Of a stretch of DNA of 64,000 nucleotides, positions 37,501 to 47,500 are shown piece by piece (positions within the stretch are counted from its first letter, which is position 1; every line of letters begins with the position of its first letter). Both the position numbers and the translations under genes were made by a program. The notes beneath the pieces are model-generated. The model was not told the DNA's origin, did no database searches, and saw nothing but the letters and a program-made list of their open reading frames with translations. The DNA comes from JBFHIJ01 sp041596515. Lineage in GTDB: Bacteria; Bacteroidota; Ignavibacteria; Kapaibacteriales; UBA2268. The stretch covers positions 62,001 to 126,000 of the forward strand of contig JBFHIJ010000002.1 of NCBI GenBank assembly GCA_041596515.1, read 5' to 3'.

Positions 37501-38342
37501 TATTTCCAATCCAAGTAGATGATACAGCAAGTATTGATGTATTTTATACAAATCAATTTAAAGATGATACTGCTACTTTAATCATTTATTATTCGTCTCC
37601 GTTCGAGTTTAAAGAAGAAGTATTACTTATTGGGGAGACAGTAGAAGATTTGATATTATCTGCCGAAATAACCGCTTATGATACTTTGTATGTCGAACGA
37701 TTGCAAGATTATACAATTGAGTCATATATCAATATCAGTGATGTCTATGCCAGATATATAGATACGTTAAAAATATCGATTAAATCAAATAGAGATAATT
37801 ATAAAATATTTGAAGAGACACTCAGAAGTGAGTATTATGCCAAAGAGATATACTTTAAAAGTAATGATAGTAGCTCATTAATAACTCTCATTAAGCCTGA
37901 AATTCAAAATAATTCTCTGCTTTTTGAACTCAAATTACAAGCTATGGCAAATTTCCGCTTATCAATAGATTCTATCGACATATCAGCAGAATTTTGCATA
38001 GGTAAATATCGTAGCAAAGAATGTTATAAACAGGTATATATAAATTTTGAAAAATTAAATACATATCTAGAAGAATTAGAATTATCCAATGCTATAGTAA
38101 ATATCAAAGGAAAAAATCCAATCAACCGCAGAAGTTTATTTGAGGTTAGTTCTAAAATTGATTTTCCACTCGATATTTATTTAATAAACGAAATTGGTAA
38201 AAAATATGATATAGAAGTTATCAGGAATGAAAATATTTACTATTTTTATATAGATGTAAATACTTTTCCTCGAGGTTCATACACACTTGTAGTGAAAGCT
38301 CAGTCAAGATTATTCACAAAAAGAATAATAGTTATGGATTAG
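34536..38342 (+). CDS. Giant secreted protein with lamin-tail-like and HYDIN/Ig-like domains
   Basis: 1268 aa from the ATG at 34536 (a GTG two codons earlier is less likely). Signal peptide about 1-22 (LLLLIITVFIANNLQSQ). Residues ~25-190 look like a lamin-tail domain: LVINEYQSEYL, SLELLVVKEYLDLRGFYIRD, then a TCIIIYFDGD strand. Around 400-440 there is an Ig-like unit (LWVKDSGDYHAEVY), repeated near 480-525. From ~550 on come several beta-sandwich repeats of the choice-of-anchor/HYDIN kind (FTNRSNEDVLI, FTNNSNVEIDFDL, KNNTNKSVIIKGIDIS). The last ~75 residues (FPRGSYTLVVKAQSRLFTKR) resemble a T9SS sorting domain without the usual Pro-Asn-Pro start. Probably a surface or extracellular structural protein; function unknown. 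43 nt before the next secreted protein. Confidence 0.75.
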   Translation: MRILYNLLLLIITVFIANNLQSQDLVINEYQSEYLNKHGSLELLVVKEYLDLRGFYIRDSYENNWNAGIRFKYLDLWNNLKAGTCIIIYFDGDIKQDDADLVNGLIKVSATDTKYFDFLDTNLRIDASNTKRFNIEKDGEVIQVLDKGKNHVHSASHGANDSDLYDALPQPKLRVKKELPQQCSIASYPGQYISDYNSEYTANSCIFSVPTIGTANNIKNSISSNANLWHTLRKPVFDYLNIKKSVRLDSIEIIWNKLKHKDVYHDRYGYLVLLGKKEELKNLRFVGPISGFTYQKGESINKWIVAAKLIGSDNSKIKIENNLDDEVYLIKVVPFAFISDTSFESTTGLGSSYNNSGDNIIEISPFSYVTNIALQPTKSHLCNKDSALIHFKYNIPHWTKWFRNNILLDNGLQIDSLWVKDSGDYHAEVYTESNKLLAKSDTISIKKLELQLKFDDTILDQDTTIYSCSKDTYKLELIGVSYDLSVQWFLNSNLISTNTQIDIKSKGNYTCIVYDESQNVIWESPSVSNREKFISLDPSDKHIIIPNNSRILFWFTNRSNEDVLIQKESFYIDYPFELSIKQVFPFIIKKDSVLQFELKYYNDHPNSDTTYGQLLYNDECGNTLSYLIKGYNNYYSPQVVTNKKHFNFGTINNCIPDTLSVKYFTQALGGAHLTVKSNNAKAFRVYFENNSDSINVDDIISGNLNVSSISGSQIIGKQDSDIELSAFRNDSLLFDITIPVFINYENIDYSIDIIDDTLYYCIDSDWSQTTMRFTNNSNVEIDFDLASIKNVIFHSTQLKLIGKTDTLIQAKIKYNTTGTQDFEISDEICNYVKKFNTRTERIMLDFEREIYIENKGTNNTYLLTFPIYSNNKDIYDLINITYPYSYKEKSRSVINDTMFVDIEINLKQSQSGIDTIKVGSSCCNTVDFSLIHLSLDKPSIVQNAKIIFEAKPFEVYTKQIYLKNNTNKSVIIKGIDISDDAFIISEDLIFPIQVDDTASIDVFYTNQFKDDTATLIIYYSSPFEFKEEVLLIGETVEDLILSAEITAYDTLYVERLQDYTIESYINISDVYARYIDTLKISIKSNRDNYKIFEETLRSEYYAKEIYFKSNDSSSLITLIKPEIQNNSLLFELKLQAMANFRLSIDSIDISAEFCIGKYRSKECYKQVYINFEKLNTYLEELELSNAIVNIKGKNPINRRSLFEVSSKIDFPLDIYLINEIGKKYDIEVIRNENIYYFYIDVNTFPRGSYTLVVKAQSRLFTKRIIVMD

Positions 38343-38385
38343 CTATTTACATTATTCACCCAGATATTATGTAAGTAGGATATCT

Positions 38386-41268
38386 ATGAAGTATTTATAC
38401 ATATTTTTAATAGCAATATTAAGTAGCTTTACTCAATCTTTTGCTCAAAATCTACCTTTAGAATATAGAAATGCATCTGAAGAATACCAAAGAAAATATG
38501 ATGTATTAAAAAATGAGAAGGGAAGAGGTTGGAAGCAATTCAAAAGATGGCAATCATTTTGGAAGCCACGGCTAATAGGAGAAAGAGTAAATACTCTACA
38601 AAATAACGTTCCTGTATTAAATACTTATGGAGAGTCTTGGAGTCCTATTGGGCCTTTTATTGTTCCTTATAATAAACTTTCATACCCTTCTTCAGGTTTA
38701 GGACGAATAAATGTTATCAAACAAGACCCTAAAAACTTAAATAATATTTGGCTTGGCTCAGCTTCAGGTGGTTTATGGAAATCAGAAAACAGAGGCGCAA
38801 TTTGGACTTATGTTGATATTAAAAACTTAGTTTATCCCGGGATTACTGATATAGCAATACCAAAAGGCAATTCTGATATGCTGTTCCTTGCATCAGGCGA
38901 TGCTAATGGCTATTTTATGCAAGGTGCTGTAAGCAGTGGTGTTTATTATTCATTTAATAAAGGCAATACCTGGCATAAATCCGCAATAGACTTCTCAGTA
39001 GACAAGCAGGGAATAATTACATCAATCACTGCAAACGATGATGCAAGTACGATACTAATTGCTTCTTCCTTTGGGATATTCAAATCAAAAGATACCTGTA
39101 AATCCTGGAATAAAATTTATAATCATTATACCAGACACTTAATTCAAGATGAAATAAATCCTGATACCTATTATGCTATAGATTATAACAAATACGGTGG
39201 TTCAAAATTTATTAAATCAACGGACGATGGTAATACTTGGCAAGAAAAAAAGACATTTGACAAAGCTTCACGAATGAGAATATCACAATCCAAATCTAAA
39301 CCTGATCGCTTATATTTAATGACAGTAGACGCAAATAATAATGGTTCTGCAGGATTCTATATTAGTGAAAACTATGGAGAATCATGGATAGAAAGAGAAA
39401 ATATACCAAACATTTTAGGAAGAGATGTAGAAGGCAATTCAGTTGGCGGTCAAGGGCATTATGACTTGGCTATAACAGTGCATCCTTCAAATCCTGATAT
39501 TGTTTTTGTTGGTGGTATTCATGTATGGATGAGTAGCGACGCAGGTAATACATGGGATATCAAAAATTATTGGATTGGCTTATATGAAAAGCCGTATATG
39601 CATGCAGACCAACACGATTTGCAATTTATAGACACCGTACTATTTTCTGCAAATGATGGTGGTATATATACTTCAAGAGATCTGGGTGAAAATTGGAAAG
39701 ATTATAGTAATGGGTTAAATATATCACAAGTTTATAAAATCTTTGTAGCTAAAAATTACAAAGATTTGTATATCGCAGGCTCTCAGGATAACGGTGCCTA
39801 CCATTCTGATAAATGGATTAATTGGTTTCATATACTTGGTGGAGATGCAACTTTTGCAGAGGTAGACCCAGAAAGTTTTAGTACATGGTATATAATGTCT
39901 AATAATGGAGTGTTCAATAAAACAACAGATTTTGGTAAACTCTTCAAAGTAATCTTTACACCTGAAGAAGCTAATGAGATGTGCGATTGGGTTACTCCCT
40001 TTAGTATCAACACTTTAAATTCTAATACCTTATATCTTGGATATCAAAATTTATGGCAATCGCAAGACGGAGGCTGGACTTATGATAAAATTACAGATAT
40101 TTCTGCTGAAAATGCAATAAATAATATTGAGATATCAAAAGCAGATACTAATATTATATACTTTTCTAACTATACGAACTTATATAGCTTTGAAGTTGAT
40201 ACCAAAGAACTAAACACAGTAATTAACCAATCAAATTATGCTATAACTTCGATATTATCAGACAGTAGCGATATTGACAAATTTTGGGTATCATTCTCAG
40301 GTTTCAATGATACTTTAAAAGTAGTAGAATACCAAGATGGGAACTATACCAACATATCACAAGGTCTACCAAATTATCCTGTAAATGATTTGCTTCTCTA
40401 TACAGGACGAACTAACTTTCTTTTTGCCGCAACTGATGTAGGTGTCTTTGTTAAAGATTTCTATACCGAAGAATGGCGTCCTTTGGGGGATAATATGCCT
40501 AGTTTAATTGTAACAGATTTAGATATTGATATTTTCAATAAAAAGTTAATAGCTGCTAGTTTTGGTATGGGAATTTGGAGTTATGATCTACCCGAGTGTA
40601 CAATCGATAATACTCATATTGTAGGAGATAGTATTTTATGTCCTAATACTAGCATAACATTAAAGAGTGATATAGAAGATGCAGAGATATATTGGTCAAA
40701 TAGTATGACAGGTCAGGAAATTGATGTATCATTACCTGGGGAATATAGCTATATAGCTATAAATGATCTACTTTGCATAGCTTATTCCGATACTATTATA
40801 GTGAAGGAGTCTGGTTTACCTTCGGAGATTGTGATAGAGGAAACTGAAGATTCTTTGTTTACTATAAAAGGCTATAATTACAGATGGTATTACAATGATA
40901 CGATATTAGAAAATTGTACCGATTATGCTATCAAAAAAATGAAAAAAGGGAATTATCGTGTAGAACTTACAGATACTAATAGCTGTACTGTTCAATCGGA
41001 AGTATTTTATTTACCTGTGGGCATTGGGGAAATAAATGAAGATAGTAAAATAAAAATATCTCCGAATCCTATTGTAGATTATGCTTATTTCTCAATACCA
41101 TTAGAATTAGGCATCCATACAATTGAAATATATGACAGTGCAGGTAAAATGATAGATAGTATTCCTAATCAAGGTAACTATGATTTACAATCCTTTGCTG
41201 CAGGTATCTATTTTATAAAATTTATTAGTAAAACACAAGTATTCACTCAACGGCTAGTCAAACAATAA
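38386..41268 (+). CDS. Secreted BNR/VPS10-like beta-propeller protein with T9SS sorting domain
   Basis: 960 aa. Signal peptide about 1-20 (SSFTQSFAQ). Residues ~45-60 hold GRGWKQFKRWQSFWKPR, a motif shared with the next two paralogues. The central ~600 residues are BNR/sortilin-type repeats with Asp-box-like signatures (NRGAIWTY, NKGNTWHKS, DDGNTWQEK, NYGESWIER, DAGNTWDIK, DLGENWKDY, DGGWTYDK), giving one or two beta-propellers. An Ig/PKD-like piece follows. The last ~75 residues are a type-A T9SS sorting domain (ISPNPIVDYAYFS, IEIYDSAGKMIDS, GIYFIKFISK). It is thus exported by Sec then T9SS to the surface or medium. Such propellers occur in glycosidases and adhesins, but no catalytic set is seen. 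Its stop overlaps the next start (TAATG). Confidence 0.88.
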   Translation: MKYLYIFLIAILSSFTQSFAQNLPLEYRNASEEYQRKYDVLKNEKGRGWKQFKRWQSFWKPRLIGERVNTLQNNVPVLNTYGESWSPIGPFIVPYNKLSYPSSGLGRINVIKQDPKNLNNIWLGSASGGLWKSENRGAIWTYVDIKNLVYPGITDIAIPKGNSDMLFLASGDANGYFMQGAVSSGVYYSFNKGNTWHKSAIDFSVDKQGIITSITANDDASTILIASSFGIFKSKDTCKSWNKIYNHYTRHLIQDEINPDTYYAIDYNKYGGSKFIKSTDDGNTWQEKKTFDKASRMRISQSKSKPDRLYLMTVDANNNGSAGFYISENYGESWIERENIPNILGRDVEGNSVGGQGHYDLAITVHPSNPDIVFVGGIHVWMSSDAGNTWDIKNYWIGLYEKPYMHADQHDLQFIDTVLFSANDGGIYTSRDLGENWKDYSNGLNISQVYKIFVAKNYKDLYIAGSQDNGAYHSDKWINWFHILGGDATFAEVDPESFSTWYIMSNNGVFNKTTDFGKLFKVIFTPEEANEMCDWVTPFSINTLNSNTLYLGYQNLWQSQDGGWTYDKITDISAENAINNIEISKADTNIIYFSNYTNLYSFEVDTKELNTVINQSNYAITSILSDSSDIDKFWVSFSGFNDTLKVVEYQDGNYTNISQGLPNYPVNDLLLYTGRTNFLFAATDVGVFVKDFYTEEWRPLGDNMPSLIVTDLDIDIFNKKLIAASFGMGIWSYDLPECTIDNTHIVGDSILCPNTSITLKSDIEDAEIYWSNSMTGQEIDVSLPGEYSYIAINDLLCIAYSDTIIVKESGLPSEIVIEETEDSLFTIKGYNYRWYYNDTILENCTDYAIKKMKKGNYRVELTDTNSCTVQSEVFYLPVGIGEINEDSKIKISPNPIVDYAYFSIPLELGIHTIEIYDSAGKMIDSIPNQGNYDLQSFAAGIYFIKFISKTQVFTQRLVKQ

Positions 41269-44200
41269 TGATATATATATTTCTTTACATCATTTGCTTC
41301 CTAATAACGGGAAGTATGCAGGCTCAAACTTCAACCAAAGTTAGAATCAATCAATTTGAAAAAGTTTGGGAAGGTCAATTTAAAGGAAAACATTCCGGTT
41401 ATAAGCAATTAGAAAGATGGAAACACTTTTTTTATACAAGACAAATTGAAGATGGGGGAGATCAACTAAATTTTGTCAGGACTTCTGATATTTTAGATAC
41501 ACTATTGATTTCTGAGAAATATGATAAAAAATGGAAGTATGTCGGACCTTTTACGAAAGATATTGAAGAAAAGGACATGCATGGTATAGGTAGGGTAGCT
41601 TGTTTAGAATTTGCTCCTTCTAATCCTTTAATTGCATATGCCGGTGCTGCTACCGGAGGATTATGGAAATCAATAGATACTGGCAGAACATGGAATATTG
41701 TTCCGTTTTTTGACAAAATGTCAGTAGGTATTTCAGATATAAGTTTTTCAAAGCAGGATAGTAATACTATCTATGTTGCTACGGGTGATGGACATGGATG
41801 GACTACATCTTTTGGATATTCCGTTGGTATATTCAAAACGACTGATGGTGGACTTACGTGGAAAGAACAAGGTAATACTGTATTTCACAATGATAAGCTT
41901 ATAATCAATAAGTTGGCAGTATCAAGGCATAACGATCAACTAGTGTTAGCAGCTACTAACAAAGGCATGATGAGAACAGAAGATGGTGTTAAATGGGAAT
42001 ATGTGACTGATAGTCTATTATTTAAAGATTTAATACAACATCCATTACATAACGGAATATTTTATGCAACGACTTTTGATTTTGGTGGAAATTCTAAAGT
42101 ATTGGAATCGAGAGATTATGGTTTGACTTGGCAGATATTGAGAGAATACAATGGTGATTGTCTTAGAATAGCACTTGCTACAAGTAAAGCTTATCCTGAT
42201 TTTCTATGGATGCTTTCTGCAAATAATACAGATTTATCGATGCTGGCTTTAGATAAAATGTATATACCTACCAAAGAGATAGTTAACTTATATACGCCAA
42301 AAGATTCTTTAGACTTTGTATATGGACAAGGATTTTACAATCTGTGTTTGTTTGTTTCTGACGAAGACAGTACAGATAAGTATGCCGGAGGTGTCTATAT
42401 GTGGAAATATGATAGAGATTCTACTTATTGGATAATGAATCAAGAAGGGATGCATGCCGATAATCATGACATAAAATTCAATCCTATAAGTAAAGAGCTT
42501 TTTGTAGCAAATGACGGCGGAATTTCACGAAAAACATTTCAAGATTCTATATGGACAAACAGTTCATCAGGCTTGCAAATAACGCAACTATATGATGTAA
42601 GCTCTAATAAGTTTTATGGGAATGATGTAGTCATAGGTACTCAAGATAATGGATTTATGAGAAATATTGATGGGTATTGGTATCAACTTTTTGGGGCAGA
42701 CGGAATGGAAGCCGTATTCTCTGAGAGCGACCCAAATAACTTGATACTTTCTATACAAAGTAGTCTTTCATATCATACCGATGATTATATTAATACTGAT
42801 GATTTCGTAGAAGCAAAAGCTGTAGGTAATTACGAATGGCGACCGAGAAGGACGTGCATCGTTTATGATAACGAAGATGATAACATTATCTATGGAGCAG
42901 CAGAAAATGTATGGAAAAGTACAAATAAAGGAGTTAAATGGGAAAAGATTTCTGATTTTGGTATTCATACACAAGTTGCAATGTCTTTGAAATTAGTTGA
43001 TAGTACATTTTTTGTTTCGACATTTAACGGTATATATATATCAAAGGACAAGGGGGCTACATGGGATTCGATATTTATTGATAAGCAATATGCAATAGAG
43101 ATAGTACCTATTGATAATAAGTCAGCATATTTTATATTTTCCGGTTTTCGCGATACATTAAAAGTCTTAAAATGGGAAGATGATAAACTACAAAACATAA
43201 GCTATAATATTCCAAATATTTCTTGCAACTGCGGTGAACTAGTAGACGGACAACTATTTATCGGCACAGATTTAGGAGTTATGGTTTTAAATGACGAAGA
43301 GCAACGTTGGGAAATAGTTGGGAATGCTTTACCTGAAGTAATGATTTTTGATCTTGATTATAACAAACATACAGGAAACTTACTAGCAGGTACTTATGGT
43401 AGAGGTCTCTGGTTATATGAAGTAGAAAAGTATTACCCAAAATCACCTAATATTAAAATACTTGGAGATCGTGACTTTTGTGATGGTGATAGTGTCAGAA
43501 TGGTATGCCAAGGCTCATATAAACAATTTGCATGGAGTGATGGCACCCTATCAGATACTATAACTGTCAAAAAAAGTGGATATTATTACTGCATGGTACA
43601 GGATAGTACAGGTAAACAATATAGAACAAGGGAAATAGATGCATGGGTTTTTGAAACTCCTGATATATTTGTTGTGCTTCAAAGTAATAACCCAGTGTGT
43701 GAAGGGAAATTTGTAGAATATTTAGTATACTCTCATAATTTTGACTCTGATTCTTTGGAGTATGAATGGAGTAATGGAGTTTTAGGCAGAGCAGGCTATA
43801 CAGATTATTCAGATGTGATATATGTTAAAGCTATTAGCAAGGATGGGTGTTATTCTTATAGTGATACCTTAGAAGCCATAGTATATCCTAAGCCGGACAA
43901 GCAATATCTCATTAGAGATAATAAATACCTCTCTTTGGATGAAAGCCAAAACTATATTTGGTTCCGAGATAGTGTATCAATTGCGGAAAATATGAGTAAA
44001 ATTGAGATTGACAGCGTTGGAATGTTCTATGCTAAAATAGTAAATGAGTACGGTTGTTTTAATTATTCCGATACTGTTTATATTGACATTGATTATAAAC
44101 TTGTAAATACTGATGAGATTGACATTGTTGTTTATCCTATAGAATTTAGAGATATTGTAAATATAGAAATCATTAGAAAGACTAATCAATCGTTATATTT

Positions 44201-44366
44201 TGAAATATATGATTGCTTAGGTAGGAAAGTCAATAATCGCAAACAGCTTAGTGGGAACCAATATCTTTTTGAAACTTACAATCTTTCTTATTTGTCCTCA
44301 GGAGTTTACTATTTTGTGTTTACTACTAATAATAATTCATATTTAGTAAAAACGGTTAAATTATAA
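41268..44366 (+). CDS. Second secreted BNR beta-propeller protein with T9SS sorting domain
   Basis: 1032 aa, paralogue of the preceding protein and translationally coupled to it by a one-base overlap. Signal peptide about 1-19 (FLITGSMQAQ). The shared N-terminal motif appears as SGYKQLERWKHFFYTRQ. Then comes YVGPFTKD, GRVACLEFAPSNP and ATGGLWKSIDTGRTW, followed by further repeats (DGGLTWKEQ, DYGLTWQIL, NKGVKWEK, DKGATWDS). After the propeller (~residue 720) there are two Ig/PKD-like domains with Cys pairs (CDGDSVRMVC, then NPVCEGKF). The T9SS sorting domain at the end has YFEIYDCLGRKV and SSGVYYFVFTT. Function unknown. Confidence 0.87.
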   Translation: MIYIFLYIICFLITGSMQAQTSTKVRINQFEKVWEGQFKGKHSGYKQLERWKHFFYTRQIEDGGDQLNFVRTSDILDTLLISEKYDKKWKYVGPFTKDIEEKDMHGIGRVACLEFAPSNPLIAYAGAATGGLWKSIDTGRTWNIVPFFDKMSVGISDISFSKQDSNTIYVATGDGHGWTTSFGYSVGIFKTTDGGLTWKEQGNTVFHNDKLIINKLAVSRHNDQLVLAATNKGMMRTEDGVKWEYVTDSLLFKDLIQHPLHNGIFYATTFDFGGNSKVLESRDYGLTWQILREYNGDCLRIALATSKAYPDFLWMLSANNTDLSMLALDKMYIPTKEIVNLYTPKDSLDFVYGQGFYNLCLFVSDEDSTDKYAGGVYMWKYDRDSTYWIMNQEGMHADNHDIKFNPISKELFVANDGGISRKTFQDSIWTNSSSGLQITQLYDVSSNKFYGNDVVIGTQDNGFMRNIDGYWYQLFGADGMEAVFSESDPNNLILSIQSSLSYHTDDYINTDDFVEAKAVGNYEWRPRRTCIVYDNEDDNIIYGAAENVWKSTNKGVKWEKISDFGIHTQVAMSLKLVDSTFFVSTFNGIYISKDKGATWDSIFIDKQYAIEIVPIDNKSAYFIFSGFRDTLKVLKWEDDKLQNISYNIPNISCNCGELVDGQLFIGTDLGVMVLNDEEQRWEIVGNALPEVMIFDLDYNKHTGNLLAGTYGRGLWLYEVEKYYPKSPNIKILGDRDFCDGDSVRMVCQGSYKQFAWSDGTLSDTITVKKSGYYYCMVQDSTGKQYRTREIDAWVFETPDIFVVLQSNNPVCEGKFVEYLVYSHNFDSDSLEYEWSNGVLGRAGYTDYSDVIYVKAISKDGCYSYSDTLEAIVYPKPDKQYLIRDNKYLSLDESQNYIWFRDSVSIAENMSKIEIDSVGMFYAKIVNEYGCFNYSDTVYIDIDYKLVNTDEIDIVVYPIEFRDIVNIEIIRKTNQSLYFEIYDCLGRKVNNRKQLSGNQYLFETYNLSYLSSGVYYFVFTTNNNSYLVKTVKL

Positions 44367-44508
44367 CATAGATGTATATTTCAACATATATTAATCTTTG
44401 AAATTCAAGGAATTAAAAGATATTAAGTCGATAAAATGAGGTAACTTTTTTTGTAGTTTGCGTGTCTAACACATAAGAAATGTTTTTGTTTATATATTAC
44501 AGTACGCT

Positions 44509-47500
44509 ATGAAATTCAAAAAGTTACTTGCCGGCGCAATCTTTTTATGTGCATCAACGATGTTTGCACAAAACAGTTACGTTCCTTCTAAAGCATTGGA
44601 TGCTGACAACGGTCAGAGCTTTCACGAATATGTGAAAGAAATGAACACGTATTACGAAAGACTTCCAGTTAGTCAAAGAAAGGGTTGGAAACAATTCAAA
44701 AGATGGCAACATTTTTGGGAACAGAGAATTGGTGAAGATGGTCAGTTTCCAAAAGCAAAAATGTTAGTTGATCTCTTCAAAGAAGCAAAAAAGATTAAAA
44801 CGCCTGATTACCTTCTATCAAATAAATGGAACACTTTAGGTCCTATCGGTTCTCCTAATACTTCAAGTAGTAGAGGGAAAGGAATTGGACGAGTAAATTG
44901 TTTGAGATTAAATCCAAATAATGAACAAGAAATATGGGTTGGAGCTGCAACTGGTGGCGTATGGAAATCATTAGATGGTGGACAAACTTGGAAAACATTT
45001 GATTTTACTAACTATTTGTCTATGGGTGTAACTGATATTCAAATCGCACCTACAAATACTAATACAATCTATGTTTCTACTGGTGATGCACATGCAACTT
45101 ATCCAAATGTAAATAGAAGTTGTTATTCAGTTGGTATTTTAAAATCAACAGATAGTGGAAATAACTGGGAAATTACTGCACTTGCAGATTCTCTTGGTGA
45201 TCGAGGTATCATGGGTAAAATCATAGTTGATCCAAGAAATGAAAATATTGTTGTAGCTTCTACAAGTGCCGGAATTATGAAAACTACCGATGGTGGTAAT
45301 ACTTGGCAGATGAATGAACAAGGTTCATTCTTTGATATAGCTTATTCTCCTGCTAATCCTAACATAATACTAGCTTCTACTTTTGTTAAAAATGGTGGCG
45401 CTTCACTTTATCGATCTACAGATTTAGGAGATACTTGGACCAAAGTACTATCAAAACCTGCAGTTTCTAGGTTAGATATTGAAACGGAAAACAACTATCC
45501 TGAGTCTTTTTGGACAATATCAGTAGATGGTACATCTCATGGTTCAGCTAAAACATTGTATGATATTCAATGTTCTGATGATCAAGGGGAATCTTTCTAT
45601 GATATTTATACTGTTTCTGAGGGTGGTGTCAATTTGTTGGGTAGATCTTCAGGTACCGGTTCTGATTTATATGTTGGTCAAGGTGAATATGATTTAGCTT
45701 TTGCAGTTAATCCATTAGATTATAACAGAATGTATGTTGGTGGTATAGAAGTCTGGAGAACTGCTAATAATGGTTCTAAATGGGATAAAAAAACTGTTTG
45801 GTATGGTGGAGCTTCTGATAATTATTCTCATGCTGATCACCATGATTTAGTATATAATAAAGATGGTAGTATTTTATACGATTGTAATGATGGTGGAGTA
45901 TTTTACACCTCTGACAATGGAACTACATGGCATGACTTATGTGGAAATATGAATATTATGCAATTCCATGCTTTCGGTAATGATCAAAGTAACGGTGACA
46001 TTGTAGCGGGTGCTCAAGATAATGGCTCTTCTGCGATGATAGATGGAGAATGGACTTATATTGGTGGCGGTGATGGATTTGAAGGAATTATTACACCAAC
46101 AGACAATAAGGTTTACTTCTATTCAATTTATAACGGTGTGATTTCTAAAGGATATAGTCCTACAGGGAAATATAATACATTTCTGACTCCTTCATCTGTA
46201 GGAGACAAAGGTACTGAAGGTTGGCAAACCGCTTACATATTAAATCCACAAAATCCCTATAGTATGTTAGTCGGGTATTATGACTTATATGTTGGTGATA
46301 TAAATAATAACAAGTCCTTTGTAAAAATTGGTGATTTTAGCGATAATGGAACATATATCAGCTCCATTGCTGTTGCTGAATCTGATACCAATACAATATA
46401 TGCAGCAAAACAGAGCATTTTATATAAAACTACCGACTATGGTCAAAACTGGGAAGTTGTATTTAATGCACCAAATAAAATAACATACATTGCGGTAGAT
46501 CCTAATAATGCAGATCGTGCATGGGTTACTGTGTCTGGGTTTGGCAATACTAAGAAAGTTGCATTAATTGAGGGCAACGAAGAAACTGATTTAACAGGAA
46601 ACTTGCCAAATGTTCCGGTATTAACTATAGTTTATCAAAAAAACTCTCCAGATAGAGTATATATTGGTACAGACTTAGGTGTGTTTGTGTCAGATAATGG
46701 TTCTAACTATTGGGAATTATTAGGTGCTGAAATGCCAAGAATGATTGTCAACGAGTTAGAAATTATGGAGTCTACACAAAAACTGAGAGCTTGTACTTAT
46801 GGTCGAGGAATCTGGGAAACTGATTTGCTAACTTGTAGTAATAAACAAATTCCGATCAACAGTGATACTGACGGCGATATTTGCGAAGGTAATGTAGTTA
46901 CTCTTACAGCAGGAATTGATGAAGATTCATATCTATGGAGTACAGGTGAAACTACAAAATCTATTGAAGTAACAGAAACAGGAATATACTCAGTTGTTTC
47001 TCTAAAAGAATGGGGTTGTAGTGATAAATCTGAACCAATAAAAGTATCATTCATTCCTGTTCCGGAATTATCAATTACTATTAACGGTGATATTCCATTC
47101 TGCGGTGAAGGTGGCAGTGCCACATTTAAAGCTCCGTTCTCATTTGCTAGCTATTTATGGTCTAATGGTTCTACAGAAAGAAATATTGACGTTACAGAAC
47201 CAGGAGTGTATTATTTACAAGCAGATACTAAAACTGGTTGCATTGCATACTCTGACACTATTGTAGTTGGTAGATTTGATGAGGCTGAAGTTCCAACTAT
47301 CGAAAGAAAAGACCATAGAACTCTTGTTAGTAGTGAATCTGCAGCTTATCAATGGTACAAAGATGGTAATAAAATGTTTGGCGAAACTTCACAAGAATTA
47401 GTACTTGAAAAAGACGCTGCTTACACTGTAACTATCACCGATGAAAATGGTTGCTCTGCAACGTCAGAAGAAATAATCATCAACGATATGTCTGTTCAAG

